Of a stretch of 64,000 nucleotides of DNA, positions 44,888 through 54,167 are shown piece by piece (position 1 is the stretch's first letter; every line of letters begins with the position of its first letter). A program made the translations under genes and the position numbers. The DNA is from Beijerinckiaceae bacterium (lineage in GTDB: Bacteria > Pseudomonadota > Alphaproteobacteria > Rhizobiales > Beijerinckiaceae), in contig CANBNG010000001.1 in NCBI GenBank assembly GCA_947370975.1, positions 1-64,000 of the forward strand. The letters run 5' to 3'. The notes beneath the pieces are model-generated. The model did not search any database. It was given only the letters and a program-made list of their open reading frames with translations, and was not told the DNA's origin.

Positions 44888-45853
44888 TCACGACCTCGCC
44901 CCCGTCGGGGTCCAGGGTAATCGTCCAATCATCCGCTTCATACGAACACGAAATGGGTGCGAGAATAATGCGAGTGCAGTTGGGTGGCTGACGGCCCGCC
45001 GAAAAAATCCTTTGAAGTCGTGTTCTTTGAGGTGATTTACCATTTGTGTGAAAGCTATCATCTTTCGCAGAGCGGCAATGTGGAGTGAGAGTGCAATGTG
45101 CACGCCTTGTTCGCGAGCGCGGGGCATAGTCGCCGCAACATGCAAGTCAAATTCGAGGAGATTTTCAAGGTGTCGTGAATTTGCACGGTGTGAGGTAGAA
45201 CTTTCATGTACCACATAGTAATAAAGCGCCGCCTTTATACGCACGAAACGGGCGCCAGCCGATAGCATCTCAACAATAATGGCGTAATCCTCCCCGTTCC
45301 GCAGAGACTCCGGATAAGAAATCTCATGGGCTACAAGAAACGACCTTCGGAGAATGGGCTTGAGATACCCCAAGCCCGGAGGGCCAAATAGGATATTTCC
45401 TCTAATGTAGCGCTCAAGCTCCAGTACTTCTATTTTTTCGTCGAGAACCTCGCCAATTAATTTACCTGTAACGTGCCCAGAGGGTCCAACGATAAACATG
45501 TTGTCAACAACGATATCGGAATTTGTCCTTATACCAAGCGTAATCAACCGCGCAGCGCGATCCGGCGCCATATAGTCATCAGCATCAAGAATGAGGATCC
45601 ACTCTCCTTGTGCGATTCTCAATCCGGCATTTCGGGCCGCCGCCGGCCCCGAATTGGAGCTCAAGCAAACATAGCGAACTCGCGGATCGCCAAAGCCAAG
45701 TACAAGGTTCCGTGTAGAGTCAGTTGATGCGTCATCACAAACAATCACCTCGAGCGCAACATCAACTTGTGCAAGAGCACTGGAAATCGCCCGCGAAATG
45801 ACGGCCGCAGAATTCCACGAAGCGATGATTACGCTGATGTCCAAAGCAGCCAC
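44888..45853 (-). CDS. GT2 glycosyltransferase
   Basis: 321 residues from GTG 45853; TTG 45844, three codons later, has the better AAGGG spacing. The GT-A start ISVIIASWNSAAVISRAI, VIVCDDASTDSTRNLVL and LDADDYMAP supply the nucleotide-sugar and metal sites. The C-terminal half (GNILFGPPGLGYLKPIL, then NGEDYAIIVEML) is usual for EPS GT2 enzymes. Base composition is visibly lower in GC than that of genes to the left. It is divergent from the next GT2, with 67 bases between starts. Confidence 0.82.
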   Translation of the reverse strand: MAALDISVIIASWNSAAVISRAISSALAQVDVALEVIVCDDASTDSTRNLVLGFGDPRVRYVCLSSNSGPAAARNAGLRIAQGEWILILDADDYMAPDRAARLITLGIRTNSDIVVDNMFIVGPSGHVTGKLIGEVLDEKIEVLELERYIRGNILFGPPGLGYLKPILRRSFLVAHEISYPESLRNGEDYAIIVEMLSAGARFVRIKAALYYYVVHESSTSHRANSRHLENLLEFDLHVAATMPRAREQGVHIALSLHIAALRKMIAFTQMVNHLKEHDFKGFFRRAVSHPTALALFSHPFRVRMKRMIGRLPWTPTGARS

Positions 45854-45920
45854 CCTTGTTTCAGAAGCATTGTTGTACCAAAAAAAATTGATACAATCGA
45901 GCCTAAGAGAGGGAAGACGC

Positions 45921-46808
45921 GTGACGAGCAATCACAAAATCGACGTATGCATCTGCACATTTCGGCGCCCCGAACTTGCTGGGGCACTTTCATCTCTCTT
46001 CGCTCAGGTGCGTGACACCCCGCAATTCCGCATCATCGTGGCAGATAATGATGACACAGACACGGCGAGGCCTATCGTCAGACGCTTCGTCGATCGCGGC
46101 ATCGAGATGCTCTATGTTCACGCTCCAGCTCGCAACATATCAATCGCGCGCAATGCTTGCTTGAACGAAGCCGTGGCAGAATATGTGGCTTTCATTGACG
46201 ATGATCAAATCGCAGCGCCAGACTGGCTGAAAAACCTATGTGAGAAAGAACGCCGTTCTGGCGCAGCTATTGTTTTAGGCCCGGTTGTGGCTCGTTATCC
46301 ATCAGATGCGCCCAAGTGGTTGGTGATCGGGGATTTTCATTCCACATACCCTACCATCATGCGGGACCAAATAATCAGAACTGGCTACACAGGTAATGTC
46401 CTAATGAGGCGGGAGGAGATCGGTGACTTGCGGTTTGACAATAGGCTCGGCCGCTGTGGCGGAGAGGACACTTTGTTCTTCCATCAAATGGTTCAGAATG
46501 GCTCGCAGATTGTTTATGCTCCGGAGGCTGGAATGTCAGAGATCATCGGGCAAAGCCGCCTCAAGCTGTCCTGGCTATTAAAGCGAGCTTTTCGAGCAGG
46601 ACAGACACATGGTCGAATATTAGTAAATGAGAACCGGTGGACACCAGCAACGCTCCCGGTTGCATGCCTCAAATTCGGTTTTTGTCTATTAAGCGCCCTT
46701 GCTACTGCTTACTCTGCAACTCGATGGCGTCATGCACTCGTAAGGGGCGGGCTACATGCCGGCACGATGTGGAGTGCATTCAGCAAGCGAGAAATCGAAT
46801 TATATTAA
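45921..46808 (+). CDS. ExoM-like GT2 glycosyltransferase
   Basis: 295 residues from GTG 45921, after GAGAGGGAAGACGC; the frame extends upstream through the divergent promoter. Resembles ExoM of succinoglycan synthesis: IDVCICTFRRPELAGALSSL at the start, IIVADNDDTDTARP, ISIARNACLNEAV, FIDDDQIAAPDW with the catalytic acidic residues, and a C-terminal GEDTLFFHQM. A final hydrophobic segment (VACLKFGFCLLSALATAYS) may tether it to the membrane. It is followed 11 bases later by another transferase gene. Confidence 0.82.
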   Translation: MTSNHKIDVCICTFRRPELAGALSSLFAQVRDTPQFRIIVADNDDTDTARPIVRRFVDRGIEMLYVHAPARNISIARNACLNEAVAEYVAFIDDDQIAAPDWLKNLCEKERRSGAAIVLGPVVARYPSDAPKWLVIGDFHSTYPTIMRDQIIRTGYTGNVLMRREEIGDLRFDNRLGRCGGEDTLFFHQMVQNGSQIVYAPEAGMSEIIGQSRLKLSWLLKRAFRAGQTHGRILVNENRWTPATLPVACLKFGFCLLSALATAYSATRWRHALVRGGLHAGTMWSAFSKREIELY

Positions 46809-46819
46809 CTGGAGGCCGC

Positions 46820-47914
46820 ATGAACGAACATATAAACCACACGGCGCTGCCTCTAAAATATCCCGACGCTATCGACCTGGGCAGAGGTCCGCTTGTTCTT
46901 CTTTTTTATGATGGCTTCGAGAGAACCCTGAGGCGTGGATTTTTTAGGCGCACGGCAGCCGAGGCTCGCCGGCTTGCGCGCTTTACTTACAGGACCATTA
47001 CACGCAAGCAGGTTCGCACCGGTTTCTATACGCAATTCCTAAATCTATGCGAATCTTTGGAGAAGCAAGGCTGCGATGTGAGAATAAACGACTATGAAAT
47101 GGCGTTTAAAAATCCCAATTATCCCATTGGGGTAGCCGGATACCCGTCTGTGATCGGCAAGTTTCCACCAAAAAATCCGGTTCTGTTTGGGCCGGGAGAC
47201 TTTGGTATGCCAAACGAGATCGAAGAATTGGCCGCAACTGCAAACTTCGGTTCGCTGATATGCTTTTGTGAATGGATTGGTAGAATATATCGCCAATCCA
47301 CATCCGGTAGGATCACGCAATGGTATGCAGGGATCAATACAGACACATGGAGCGATCAGTCGCTCAGCAAAAAAAATATCGATTGCCTGATCTACGATAA
47401 GATTCGGTGGCAACGAGAGCTCCGTGTGCCGCAAATTGTTGCCTCACTCAGGGCTCATCTTGAGCTGAAGGGACTTTCATATCGAGTTTTACGATATGGC
47501 GAGCATGCGCAAGCCGACTTCAAGGCGTGCGTCAGCAACGCGCGTTCAATGATCTTTCTGTGTGAGCACGAAACTCAGGGCCTGGCCTATCAGGAAGCCA
47601 TGTCCGCCAATGTTCCAGTCCTTGCTTGGGACGAAGGTACATTGATGGACGTAAGCCTCCAACCGTTCAGACCGGAAGGCGTGCGCGTGAGTGCCGTACC
47701 TTATTTCTCGGATGAGTGTGGCGCGACCTTTAGCGCTTGCAATATAATAGAATCGTTTGAAGAATTTTGGAACAAACTGGAAAATTACAGGCCACGTCAA
47801 TTCGTTTTGAGGGAATTGTCTGGGAAAAAGTCAGCCGAAATTTACCTCAGTGCATATTTTGGCCTATCTCATTCCAAAACCATTCCGCCGCTGCTCAAAC
47901 ACTTAAGGTCTTGA
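46820..47914 (+). CDS. Putative glycosyltransferase (GT-B type)
   Basis: 364 residues from ATG 46820, with GGAGG six bases ahead; an upstream frame overlaps the previous gene and is rejected. Probable GT-B fold: VLFGPGDFGMPNEI in the N-terminal half, then CEHETQGLAYQEAMSANVP with the Glu pair typical of the donor site of group 1 transferases. Sugar unknown. It lies in the GC-poor segment and converges on the next gene with a 46-base overlap. Confidence 0.65.
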   Translation: MNEHINHTALPLKYPDAIDLGRGPLVLLFYDGFERTLRRGFFRRTAAEARRLARFTYRTITRKQVRTGFYTQFLNLCESLEKQGCDVRINDYEMAFKNPNYPIGVAGYPSVIGKFPPKNPVLFGPGDFGMPNEIEELAATANFGSLICFCEWIGRIYRQSTSGRITQWYAGINTDTWSDQSLSKKNIDCLIYDKIRWQRELRVPQIVASLRAHLELKGLSYRVLRYGEHAQADFKACVSNARSMIFLCEHETQGLAYQEAMSANVPVLAWDEGTLMDVSLQPFRPEGVRVSAVPYFSDECGATFSACNIIESFEEFWNKLENYRPRQFVLRELSGKKSAEIYLSAYFGLSHSKTIPPLLKHLRS

Positions 47915-49011
47915 ACGAACCGAATGCATTCTTCCTCGGTCGTGACGATATCCTTGCGGGCAATCCTGCTGATTGCATCGGCATGTGCCTCAAAGAGCTC
48001 GCGTGTCATCTCCTTAAGGACATTCTCCACCTCGTCAATCCTGCCGATAAGTATTCCGGCTCCATGTGCTCGAAGCCAATGCCCCGTTTCGACATCATCA
48101 AGAGCAATTGGTACAGAACCAAACGCCATGCCCTCATAGATGCGATTTGGCAATAAAAAAGCCGAGTTTTGACCCTCTTCGAAAAAATCGATCGCCCAGG
48201 TGAAATGGACACTTTCATAAAGCCTCGGTAGGTCTTTGACCTCGTATTCACCGATGAATTTCAATCCCGGAACACCCGCTACAAGATCAGAGAAATTTTG
48301 GAAAACAGCCTTCGTCGGACGCCCAGCAATCACAACCTCGACAAGGCCAGGATTTGAACTGACAAGGTGGATAAGAAATTCAATACTGCGCATGCAGCGA
48401 ATCATCCCGAACCAGCCAATTCGCCAGGGTCGCTGGTCAGAAGCGGAAAGGACGCTGGATGAAGATAATTTCCCCCAAAAAATTTCAAAAAATACCTTGT
48501 TTTCAACCAAGCGCACCGGCAAGTTCACATTCTGAATGGGCGCGAAATAATTTCGGAAAAAAGCCGGGGAGCTCAGGACGAGCATTTTGCAGCGTGCAAT
48601 GAGACGGCGCTCGCAGAGCCTTAGCGCGACACTAACCGTTCCGGACCCAAACATAAGTCTATGAATGTCGAGACACTCATAGACGACAGGTATGCCCCCC
48701 AACTCTCGTCGCCATTTTTGCGACAGGACCAACATCTCAAGATTACGCGCGATGATGATGTCAAAACGCTGATCATATATTTCTTTAGGAACAGAAAAAA
48801 AATTTGAAAATACAAGCCAAATGCGATGGACAAGCCTCGAATCAAAAGATCGTCCGATATCGATGATCTCACAACCTTCAACTGAAACGTCTATTATATT
48901 CACCCGTCGGAAGCCGCACAGAGTTATAATAGCACCGCCAACGCGCAGCATTTTTAACCGCCGAGCTACTGCTGGGTCGCTCGTGTCATGAACGAGATAA
49001 AGTATCCGCAT
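47869..49011 (-). CDS. Putative glycosyltransferase, GT4-like
   Basis: 380 residues. N-terminal MRILYLVHDTSDPAVARRL starts a GT-B Rossmann domain. The second half has WRIGWFGMIRCMRSIEFLI and LPNRIYEGMAFGSVPIALDD, which resemble the donor-binding E-x7-E block of group 1 glycosyltransferases. Cytoplasmic or peripheral. AT-rich for this genome. Its 3' end overlaps the convergent transferase by 46 bases, an arrangement that would let the transcripts interfere. Confidence 0.68.
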   Translation of the reverse strand: MRILYLVHDTSDPAVARRLKMLRVGGAIITLCGFRRVNIIDVSVEGCEIIDIGRSFDSRLVHRIWLVFSNFFSVPKEIYDQRFDIIIARNLEMLVLSQKWRRELGGIPVVYECLDIHRLMFGSGTVSVALRLCERRLIARCKMLVLSSPAFFRNYFAPIQNVNLPVRLVENKVFFEIFWGKLSSSSVLSASDQRPWRIGWFGMIRCMRSIEFLIHLVSSNPGLVEVVIAGRPTKAVFQNFSDLVAGVPGLKFIGEYEVKDLPRLYESVHFTWAIDFFEEGQNSAFLLPNRIYEGMAFGSVPIALDDVETGHWLRAHGAGILIGRIDEVENVLKEMTRELFEAHADAISRIARKDIVTTEEECIRFVQDLKCLSSGGMVLE

Positions 49012-49192
49012 TTTGGGCGCCGAAAAAATTCTTCTCTCACGCTTCCTATCTCGCTAGGAAGAGAGATATGATATCATGGACGCATTTCGAAAAACATATT
49101 TGTGAGAACGAAATATCCGACTGTTTGAAGATTGCCCTATCGAAAAAGCTTGGCGTCTAGGTAGAAAAACAAGGGTTGAACAGGAGAGCTGA

Positions 49193-50101
49193 ATGTCGTG
49201 GAAGAAGCGCTTGCTTCCAACGCTCAACAAGCCCCCCCTCGTCGAGAGCTTTCTACCGCTCAGGAGATCGGAGATCATCCCGAAGATCATTCATCAGATT
49301 TATTTCTCGAACAAGCCACTTCCTGCTGAACTTTCGGAGAATATGAAAAATCTGAAGAAGATGAATCCCAGCTGGGAGCATCGCATATATGATGACACCG
49401 CCATGTTGGATTTCATCGCAGACAATTTTCCAAAGAGAATATTCGAAGGATACTGCCGCATAAATCCAATATACGGAGCCGCAAGGGCGGATTTCTTCCG
49501 ATATCTCATGCTGTACAAAACGGGGGGAATATATCTCGACATCAAAAGCGCCGCTAGCGTGCCTCTTGACGACGTTCTACGTGAGGATGATCAGTTTCTT
49601 CTCTCACAATGGCGCAATGACAGCGAAGACCGCTTTCACGGATGGGGCCTGCACGACGAAGTTTCCAATGTCATTGGTGGCGAATTTCAACAATGGTATA
49701 TTGCAGCCGCGCCTGGGCATCCCTTCCTCAAGGCAGCGATAGAAAATGTCCTCAGGAACATTGACGTCTATAACCCAGGACTGCACGGGGCTGGACAATA
49801 TGGGGTACTGCGAGTGACTGGTCCGATTGCCTATACTCTCGCAATCTCACCCCACCTTAACACGCATTCCTACCGAATGGTCGATAGCTATTCAGATATC
49901 GGATTGCGCTATAGCATTTACGGTGACGAGCGGCACGTCACTCTCTTCAAGGATCATTATTCAATTCTCAATGATCCCATTGTCATGCCGACATTTTCAA
50001 AAAACATCTCTGCCGTTGCCTTCAACTTCATGCGAGTTGCACTGCGGACGTGTCGAGCGATGTTCAGCGCAAGTCTGGAACCATCTCAAGGACAGAAATA
50101 G
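49193..50101 (+). CDS. GT32-like glycosyltransferase (DXD sugar-binding)
   Basis: 302 residues; ATG 49193 follows AGGAGAGCTGA. The GT32 (OCH1-like, capsular DXD) signs are IPKIIHQIYFSNKPLPAELS, MNPSWEHRIYDD, and RADFFRYLMLYKTGGIYLD ending in the LDIK metal motif. The transferred sugar is commonly mannose or galactose. It is divergent from the GT4-like gene, with 181 bases between starts, so it has its own promoter. It converges with the GH16 gene (10 bases). Confidence 0.82.
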   Translation: MSWKKRLLPTLNKPPLVESFLPLRRSEIIPKIIHQIYFSNKPLPAELSENMKNLKKMNPSWEHRIYDDTAMLDFIADNFPKRIFEGYCRINPIYGAARADFFRYLMLYKTGGIYLDIKSAASVPLDDVLREDDQFLLSQWRNDSEDRFHGWGLHDEVSNVIGGEFQQWYIAAAPGHPFLKAAIENVLRNIDVYNPGLHGAGQYGVLRVTGPIAYTLAISPHLNTHSYRMVDSYSDIGLRYSIYGDERHVTLFKDHYSILNDPIVMPTFSKNISAVAFNFMRVALRTCRAMFSASLEPSQGQK

Positions 50102-50111
50102 ACACTTTCCG

Positions 50112-51245
50112 TCATTGGACGAGAAAGGTGATCCCGTTATTGAGCCAGTCAATCAGCTTCCAATCCATCGTGAAAATACCAAAGCTCACGATATAAAGGC
50201 CTTTCGGAAGATCGGGGGGAACATTATAGGTCCACGATCTTGAAAGCGCGCCAGGACCAGCCGCCGGAACGGGCGTATCCCATGTCGAAATCCGCCGCTT
50301 TCCTGTGCTATCGACGAGCGCCGCTTGAAACCTCAGATTCTCTGTCGGAATTTTTGTCTCAATACCGAACGTGAAGGTTACCTCATCTCCGGGCTTGACG
50401 ACCTGCTTGCTGGCTGTGGTCACGAGATGACGACGTGGCGCCGCCTCAGCTTCAACAATATCATCATACTGATAAGCGCGGACGTAATCGATTTCGAACG
50501 CGGCCGGAAAATTTGTGCTGGAGTCAGGCGGGCCTGCCCACTCACCTCCGATAGCGAGATTTGCGAGGAGAAACATCGGCGCTGCAGGTACCTGGGGACC
50601 AGTCAAACGCTTGGCCTCCTGCCCGTCCACGTACCAGATAAGTAATCCAGGCCGCCATTGAAGCCCATATTTATGGAAGTCCTTCGTCCAGTCATCAGAA
50701 GAAGCCGCCGATCCATCTTTTTGCTTACGCCCGTCAGCGTCGTTCCAATGGTATGTCATCCATATATTTTTAACGTCACGCCCGAGAAACTCCATGATAT
50801 CAATTTCGGGAGGCCACCCCTTATCTTCAGGAAGCATCCAGAGAGCCGGCCAGAGACCTTTTCCAGCAGGGACCCGAGCCCGGGTCTCGAAATATCCATA
50901 GGTCTGGGAGAGCGCACCGTAGGTTGTCATAGCGCCCGAGGTGAATTGATAACCGTCGACCTGGCGCTTCGTGGCACGAATTTTCAGCGTGCCCTGCCCG
51001 ACATCGAATGAATCGGGGACATAGATTTGCAATTCGCCCGGCAGATTTGCGAGTACGTTAGTGTAATTGGTCGTCCATTTTTTTCGGTCTAGCGACGATC
51101 CCTGAAACTCATCCGCGAATGTCAGCCTCGCGGTCCCTCCCGGAACAGGAACATCCGAATTCTGAGAATGCGCGGGCATGGCCGAGGATGCAAAAAAATT
51201 TAAAATCAAACAGAGAGGCAACCATGCTCTATTTAGATCCAGCAT
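50112..51245 (-). CDS. GH16 endo-beta-glucanase, exported
   Basis: 377 residues from ATG 51245 (GGAG site upstream), with a signal peptide that ends near AHSQ. The GH16 active site is EIDIMEFLG (about residues 145-153, two catalytic Glu around Asp). Other landmarks: RLTFADEFQGSSLDRKKW at the start and LLWYVDGQEAKRL-type substrate strands. A C-terminal beta domain of about 95 residues follows (KPGDEVTFTFGIETKIP), possibly carbohydrate-binding. In rhizobia, ExoK-type GH16 enzymes cut nascent succinoglycan; the gene lies beside the copolymerase gene here, so the same role is inferred. Confidence 0.85.
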   Translation of the reverse strand: MLDLNRAWLPLCLILNFFASSAMPAHSQNSDVPVPGGTARLTFADEFQGSSLDRKKWTTNYTNVLANLPGELQIYVPDSFDVGQGTLKIRATKRQVDGYQFTSGAMTTYGALSQTYGYFETRARVPAGKGLWPALWMLPEDKGWPPEIDIMEFLGRDVKNIWMTYHWNDADGRKQKDGSAASSDDWTKDFHKYGLQWRPGLLIWYVDGQEAKRLTGPQVPAAPMFLLANLAIGGEWAGPPDSSTNFPAAFEIDYVRAYQYDDIVEAEAAPRRHLVTTASKQVVKPGDEVTFTFGIETKIPTENLRFQAALVDSTGKRRISTWDTPVPAAGPGALSRSWTYNVPPDLPKGLYIVSFGIFTMDWKLIDWLNNGITFLVQ

Positions 51246-51373
51246 GCTGTAAAGCTCCGTCTGTGATCGAAATCGTGTCAGGCATAAACTAAGCAATAAT
51301 AGCGACGAGATATGCACCTGCCATTCACGCGAAACATTTCAAAAAATTTTGCATAGGGCTTCCCGGCATGCAA

Positions 51374-51393
51374 CAACAAATACGAATTTGTTG
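51374..51393. promoter_or_regulatory. Palindrome in the divergent GH16/ExoP region
   Basis: CAACAAAT-ACGA-ATTTGTTG is a perfect inverted repeat with eight-base arms. It lies 83 bases before the ExoP-like start and 129 bases before the GH16 start, where a shared regulator of EPS genes could bind. No T-tract follows, so it is not a terminator. Confidence 0.4.
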
Positions 51394-51456
51394 CTGAAGT
51401 TTAGCGGCATTCGCTTGGCTCAAGCTCAAGCTGTGCCTTGAAATGCGGATAAATCC

Positions 51457-53292
51457 ATGCTCGATCGTCACGTTGATCTACGGCCAGTCACCGAGCGTCG
51501 GAACACAAATTCTGATCAGGAAATCGCATGGTCTTTGCAGGAAGTGCGTATCATCCTGCGCAAATATGGTCGCATCATCGGGATCGTTGCCTGCGTCTTT
51601 TTTTGCGCGGCGCTTCTCTACACAAGTACGGCAACGCGGCAGTATACCGCTTTTGCGCGGCTTCTTATCGACACACCACGCAACCCGCTCTCCTCCCTCG
51701 AAAATGGTGGCTCGGGTGGTGGCTCTGGCGGCCTCGCTGTGCCTGAGGTCGAGAGCCAGTTGCAGGTTATTGTATCGGACCGCATTGCATTCAAGGTACT
51801 CGAGAAATTAGGCGGGCGCGGAGGCGGTAGCATTGATCCCCCCAAGCCCGGATTTGCAGAATCGATTGTCCGTGGCGTTAAGGATTGGCTTCGCAGCATT
51901 CCGGCCCTTTTCGCCGACGCCCCTGGCGATGTTGAGCCAGAACGTGTCGCTTTGGCTAAGTTGATGTCAGGCCTCTCGGTGCGCCGGCTCGGTTCCTCTT
52001 ATGTTGTGGAGATATCCTATTCCTCCCCGACGCCACAGCTCTCGGCAGATATCGCCAACGCGTTTGCAGAGGCCTATGTGCAGGACGAAGTGGATACCAA
52101 GGCGCAAATATGGAAGCGCGCCAGCTTGTGGCTGCAAGACCGGGTGAATGAATTGCGCGCGCGCTCGGAAGAGGCCGCCCGCGCCGCGCAGGATTTCAAG
52201 GCGCAGAATGGCAATAATGCAGAGACATGGCCCAAGGCGCGTGAACTTGACCGCACGGCTGAAGCTTATGACTCGCTCTATTCGGCCTTTCTCAAGCGCT
52301 ATACGGATTCCGTTCAGCAACAAACATTCCCCATAACGCAGGCGCGTATCATCAGTGGCGCGTCACGGCCCGCAATGCCAAGCCAGCCTCAGACCATGCT
52401 GATCCTGAGCCTGATGACGATTATTGGCGCGGGCCTTGGCACGGCAATCGCCTTCGTGCGCTGGCGGCTTGATCGCACAATCCGCAGCCCGGCGCAGATC
52501 ATGCGCTATGGCATTCGGTGTCTGACGACCCTACCGAAATTGCCGAAGATCATTTCGCGCGACCCGCTTCAGGTGATCCGTACGGTTTTACGCGCGCCAA
52601 GTTCGCAATTCACCGAAAACCTCCGCCTTGTTCGTGCGGAAGTCGGGCTCGCGGAACGCTCACGTCCGATGCGCTTGATCGGCGTGACCTCGGCGCTACC
52701 TGGTGAGGGAAAGACGACGATTGCAGCCAATCTGGCTCAACTCTTTGCATCTGCGGGGACCACTTTATTGGTCGATGCGGATATGCGAAACCCGCGCCTG
52801 ACCCAGGCGCTCACGCCAATTCTCACACCGCGCAGCCTTGACGTCGGCCATGCACATGGAGCTCCACGCGCTGTCGCTGTGCCCGGTTGCCCGGGTCTTG
52901 CTTTTCTTGGTGTGGAGGCGGAAACGCAGGGTGTGGGATCGCATTGGTTTGAACAGGGCGGCTTCGAGGCCATGTTGAACGATGCAAAGGGCAAGTACAC
53001 GCGGATCATCGTGGATTTGCCCCCGGCGGGCGTTGTTGCCGAAGCGCGCTACGTTGCTCCGCTGCTCGATGCAATCATTGTCGTCGTAGAGTGGGAAACG
53101 ACACCCGCAGAGGCCTTCATCTCCTGCATCGACGCCTGCGACGTGGATCCGGGAAAAGTTTTCGGCGTCGTCTTGAACAAGGCGCATCCCAGCCTGATGA
53201 ACTACGGGCAAGGCACAGCTTATACCAACCAATATCTGGAAGCCGAAGATCTGCACCCGCTGGAACCCCACAAGGGACGGATCAGGGTCTGA
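51457..53292 (+). CDS. ExoP-like EPS copolymerase and BY-kinase
   Basis: 611 residues. TM1 (about 36-55, GIVACVFFCAALLY) and TM2 (about 311-333, LSLMTIIGAGLGTAIAFV) bracket a periplasmic Wzz domain with a coiled-coil arm. The cytoplasmic part is a bacterial tyrosine kinase: Walker A GEGKTT at about 415, A' LLVDADMR at about 440, and a Walker B-like IIVDLPPAG at about 517. The C-terminus holds three Tyr in NYGQGTAYTNQYLE, a short version of the Tyr cluster. It sets chain length and couples polymerisation to export. Followed 27 bases later by a GT11 gene. Confidence 0.9.
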   Translation: MLDRHVDLRPVTERRNTNSDQEIAWSLQEVRIILRKYGRIIGIVACVFFCAALLYTSTATRQYTAFARLLIDTPRNPLSSLENGGSGGGSGGLAVPEVESQLQVIVSDRIAFKVLEKLGGRGGGSIDPPKPGFAESIVRGVKDWLRSIPALFADAPGDVEPERVALAKLMSGLSVRRLGSSYVVEISYSSPTPQLSADIANAFAEAYVQDEVDTKAQIWKRASLWLQDRVNELRARSEEAARAAQDFKAQNGNNAETWPKARELDRTAEAYDSLYSAFLKRYTDSVQQQTFPITQARIISGASRPAMPSQPQTMLILSLMTIIGAGLGTAIAFVRWRLDRTIRSPAQIMRYGIRCLTTLPKLPKIISRDPLQVIRTVLRAPSSQFTENLRLVRAEVGLAERSRPMRLIGVTSALPGEGKTTIAANLAQLFASAGTTLLVDADMRNPRLTQALTPILTPRSLDVGHAHGAPRAVAVPGCPGLAFLGVEAETQGVGSHWFEQGGFEAMLNDAKGKYTRIIVDLPPAGVVAEARYVAPLLDAIIVVVEWETTPAEAFISCIDACDVDPGKVFGVVLNKAHPSLMNYGQGTAYTNQYLEAEDLHPLEPHKGRIRV

Positions 53293-53318
53293 CACACGAT
53301 TGAAAGGCAGAAAGCGGC

Positions 53319-54164
53319 ATGATCGAAGTTCGCTACATGCATCGCCTTGGCAATAATATGTTTCAATATTGCCTTGGGCGAATCCTTGCAGAAGAGCTCG
53401 GTCTTGCCCTGAATTGCCGACCGATTGGAGCCTTTCCGAACACAGCGAGCCTTGTTGGCGGCCGCGAATGCCACCGGCCTGTCGAGAGTTATAGCGGGCA
53501 ACAATTGCCGCTTGCCGAAATCCTTTCAAACAAGGCGCCGCGGCGTATCGTGCTTGAAGGCCATTTCCAGCGGGCCGAATATTACCGGGGATACGAGGAT
53601 CGCATCCGGACATGGTTATTGCCGCGCGATGTCTACCGCGGCCCCCTGCCCGATCTGTTCATGCACATAAGGCGAACTGATTACGTGCAGCATGGATGGG
53701 CGCTGCCCTTTTCATATTATGCCGCGGCACTTGAACATCTGCTTCCTGAAGGGGGCTCGATATGGATTGGCACGGACGATCCCGCCGACCCATTTTTTCG
53801 TCACTTTCAAAAGTGGAAGCCATTTTTTTACAATGGCGATGCCCTGACCCAAATGAGTTTGATGAGCCAGGTTCCGCGGCTGGTGATGTCGCAGAGCACC
53901 TATAGTTGGTGGCCTGCATTCCTGGCGCAAAATTCTCAGGCGGTCGCCTGCCCCGTGCCAGCTCATGGTTGCTGGGCGGGCGATGAAGCTTATACGCGAG
54001 GGATCGATCTGATCGAGAAGGACCGCTTCATCTGCATCGATGTGCCAGAGCGCTACGAGCCAGATCAACTGGAAAGCGTCTACCAGAAATGGCGCCTGCT
54101 GAAGGGCAAAGTTGCTCGTCGTATCAATCGATACACTGTCTCCGCATTGCCCATGACGCCATAG
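53319..54164 (+). CDS. GT11 alpha-1,2-fucosyltransferase-like protein
   Basis: 281 residues. MIEVRYMHRLGNNMFQYCLG at the start and the HxRRxD motif HIRRTDYV (about 116-123) define GT11, enzymes that use GDP-fucose; the late block MSQSTYSWWPAFLAQNS also fits. It probably adds fucose to the EPS repeat unit. Same direction as the ExoP-like gene, with 26 bases between them. No gmd or fcl gene is in the window, so GDP-fucose must be made elsewhere. Confidence 0.85.
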   Translation: MIEVRYMHRLGNNMFQYCLGRILAEELGLALNCRPIGAFPNTASLVGGRECHRPVESYSGQQLPLAEILSNKAPRRIVLEGHFQRAEYYRGYEDRIRTWLLPRDVYRGPLPDLFMHIRRTDYVQHGWALPFSYYAAALEHLLPEGGSIWIGTDDPADPFFRHFQKWKPFFYNGDALTQMSLMSQVPRLVMSQSTYSWWPAFLAQNSQAVACPVPAHGCWAGDEAYTRGIDLIEKDRFICIDVPERYEPDQLESVYQKWRLLKGKVARRINRYTVSALPMTP

Positions 54165-54167
54165 GAC

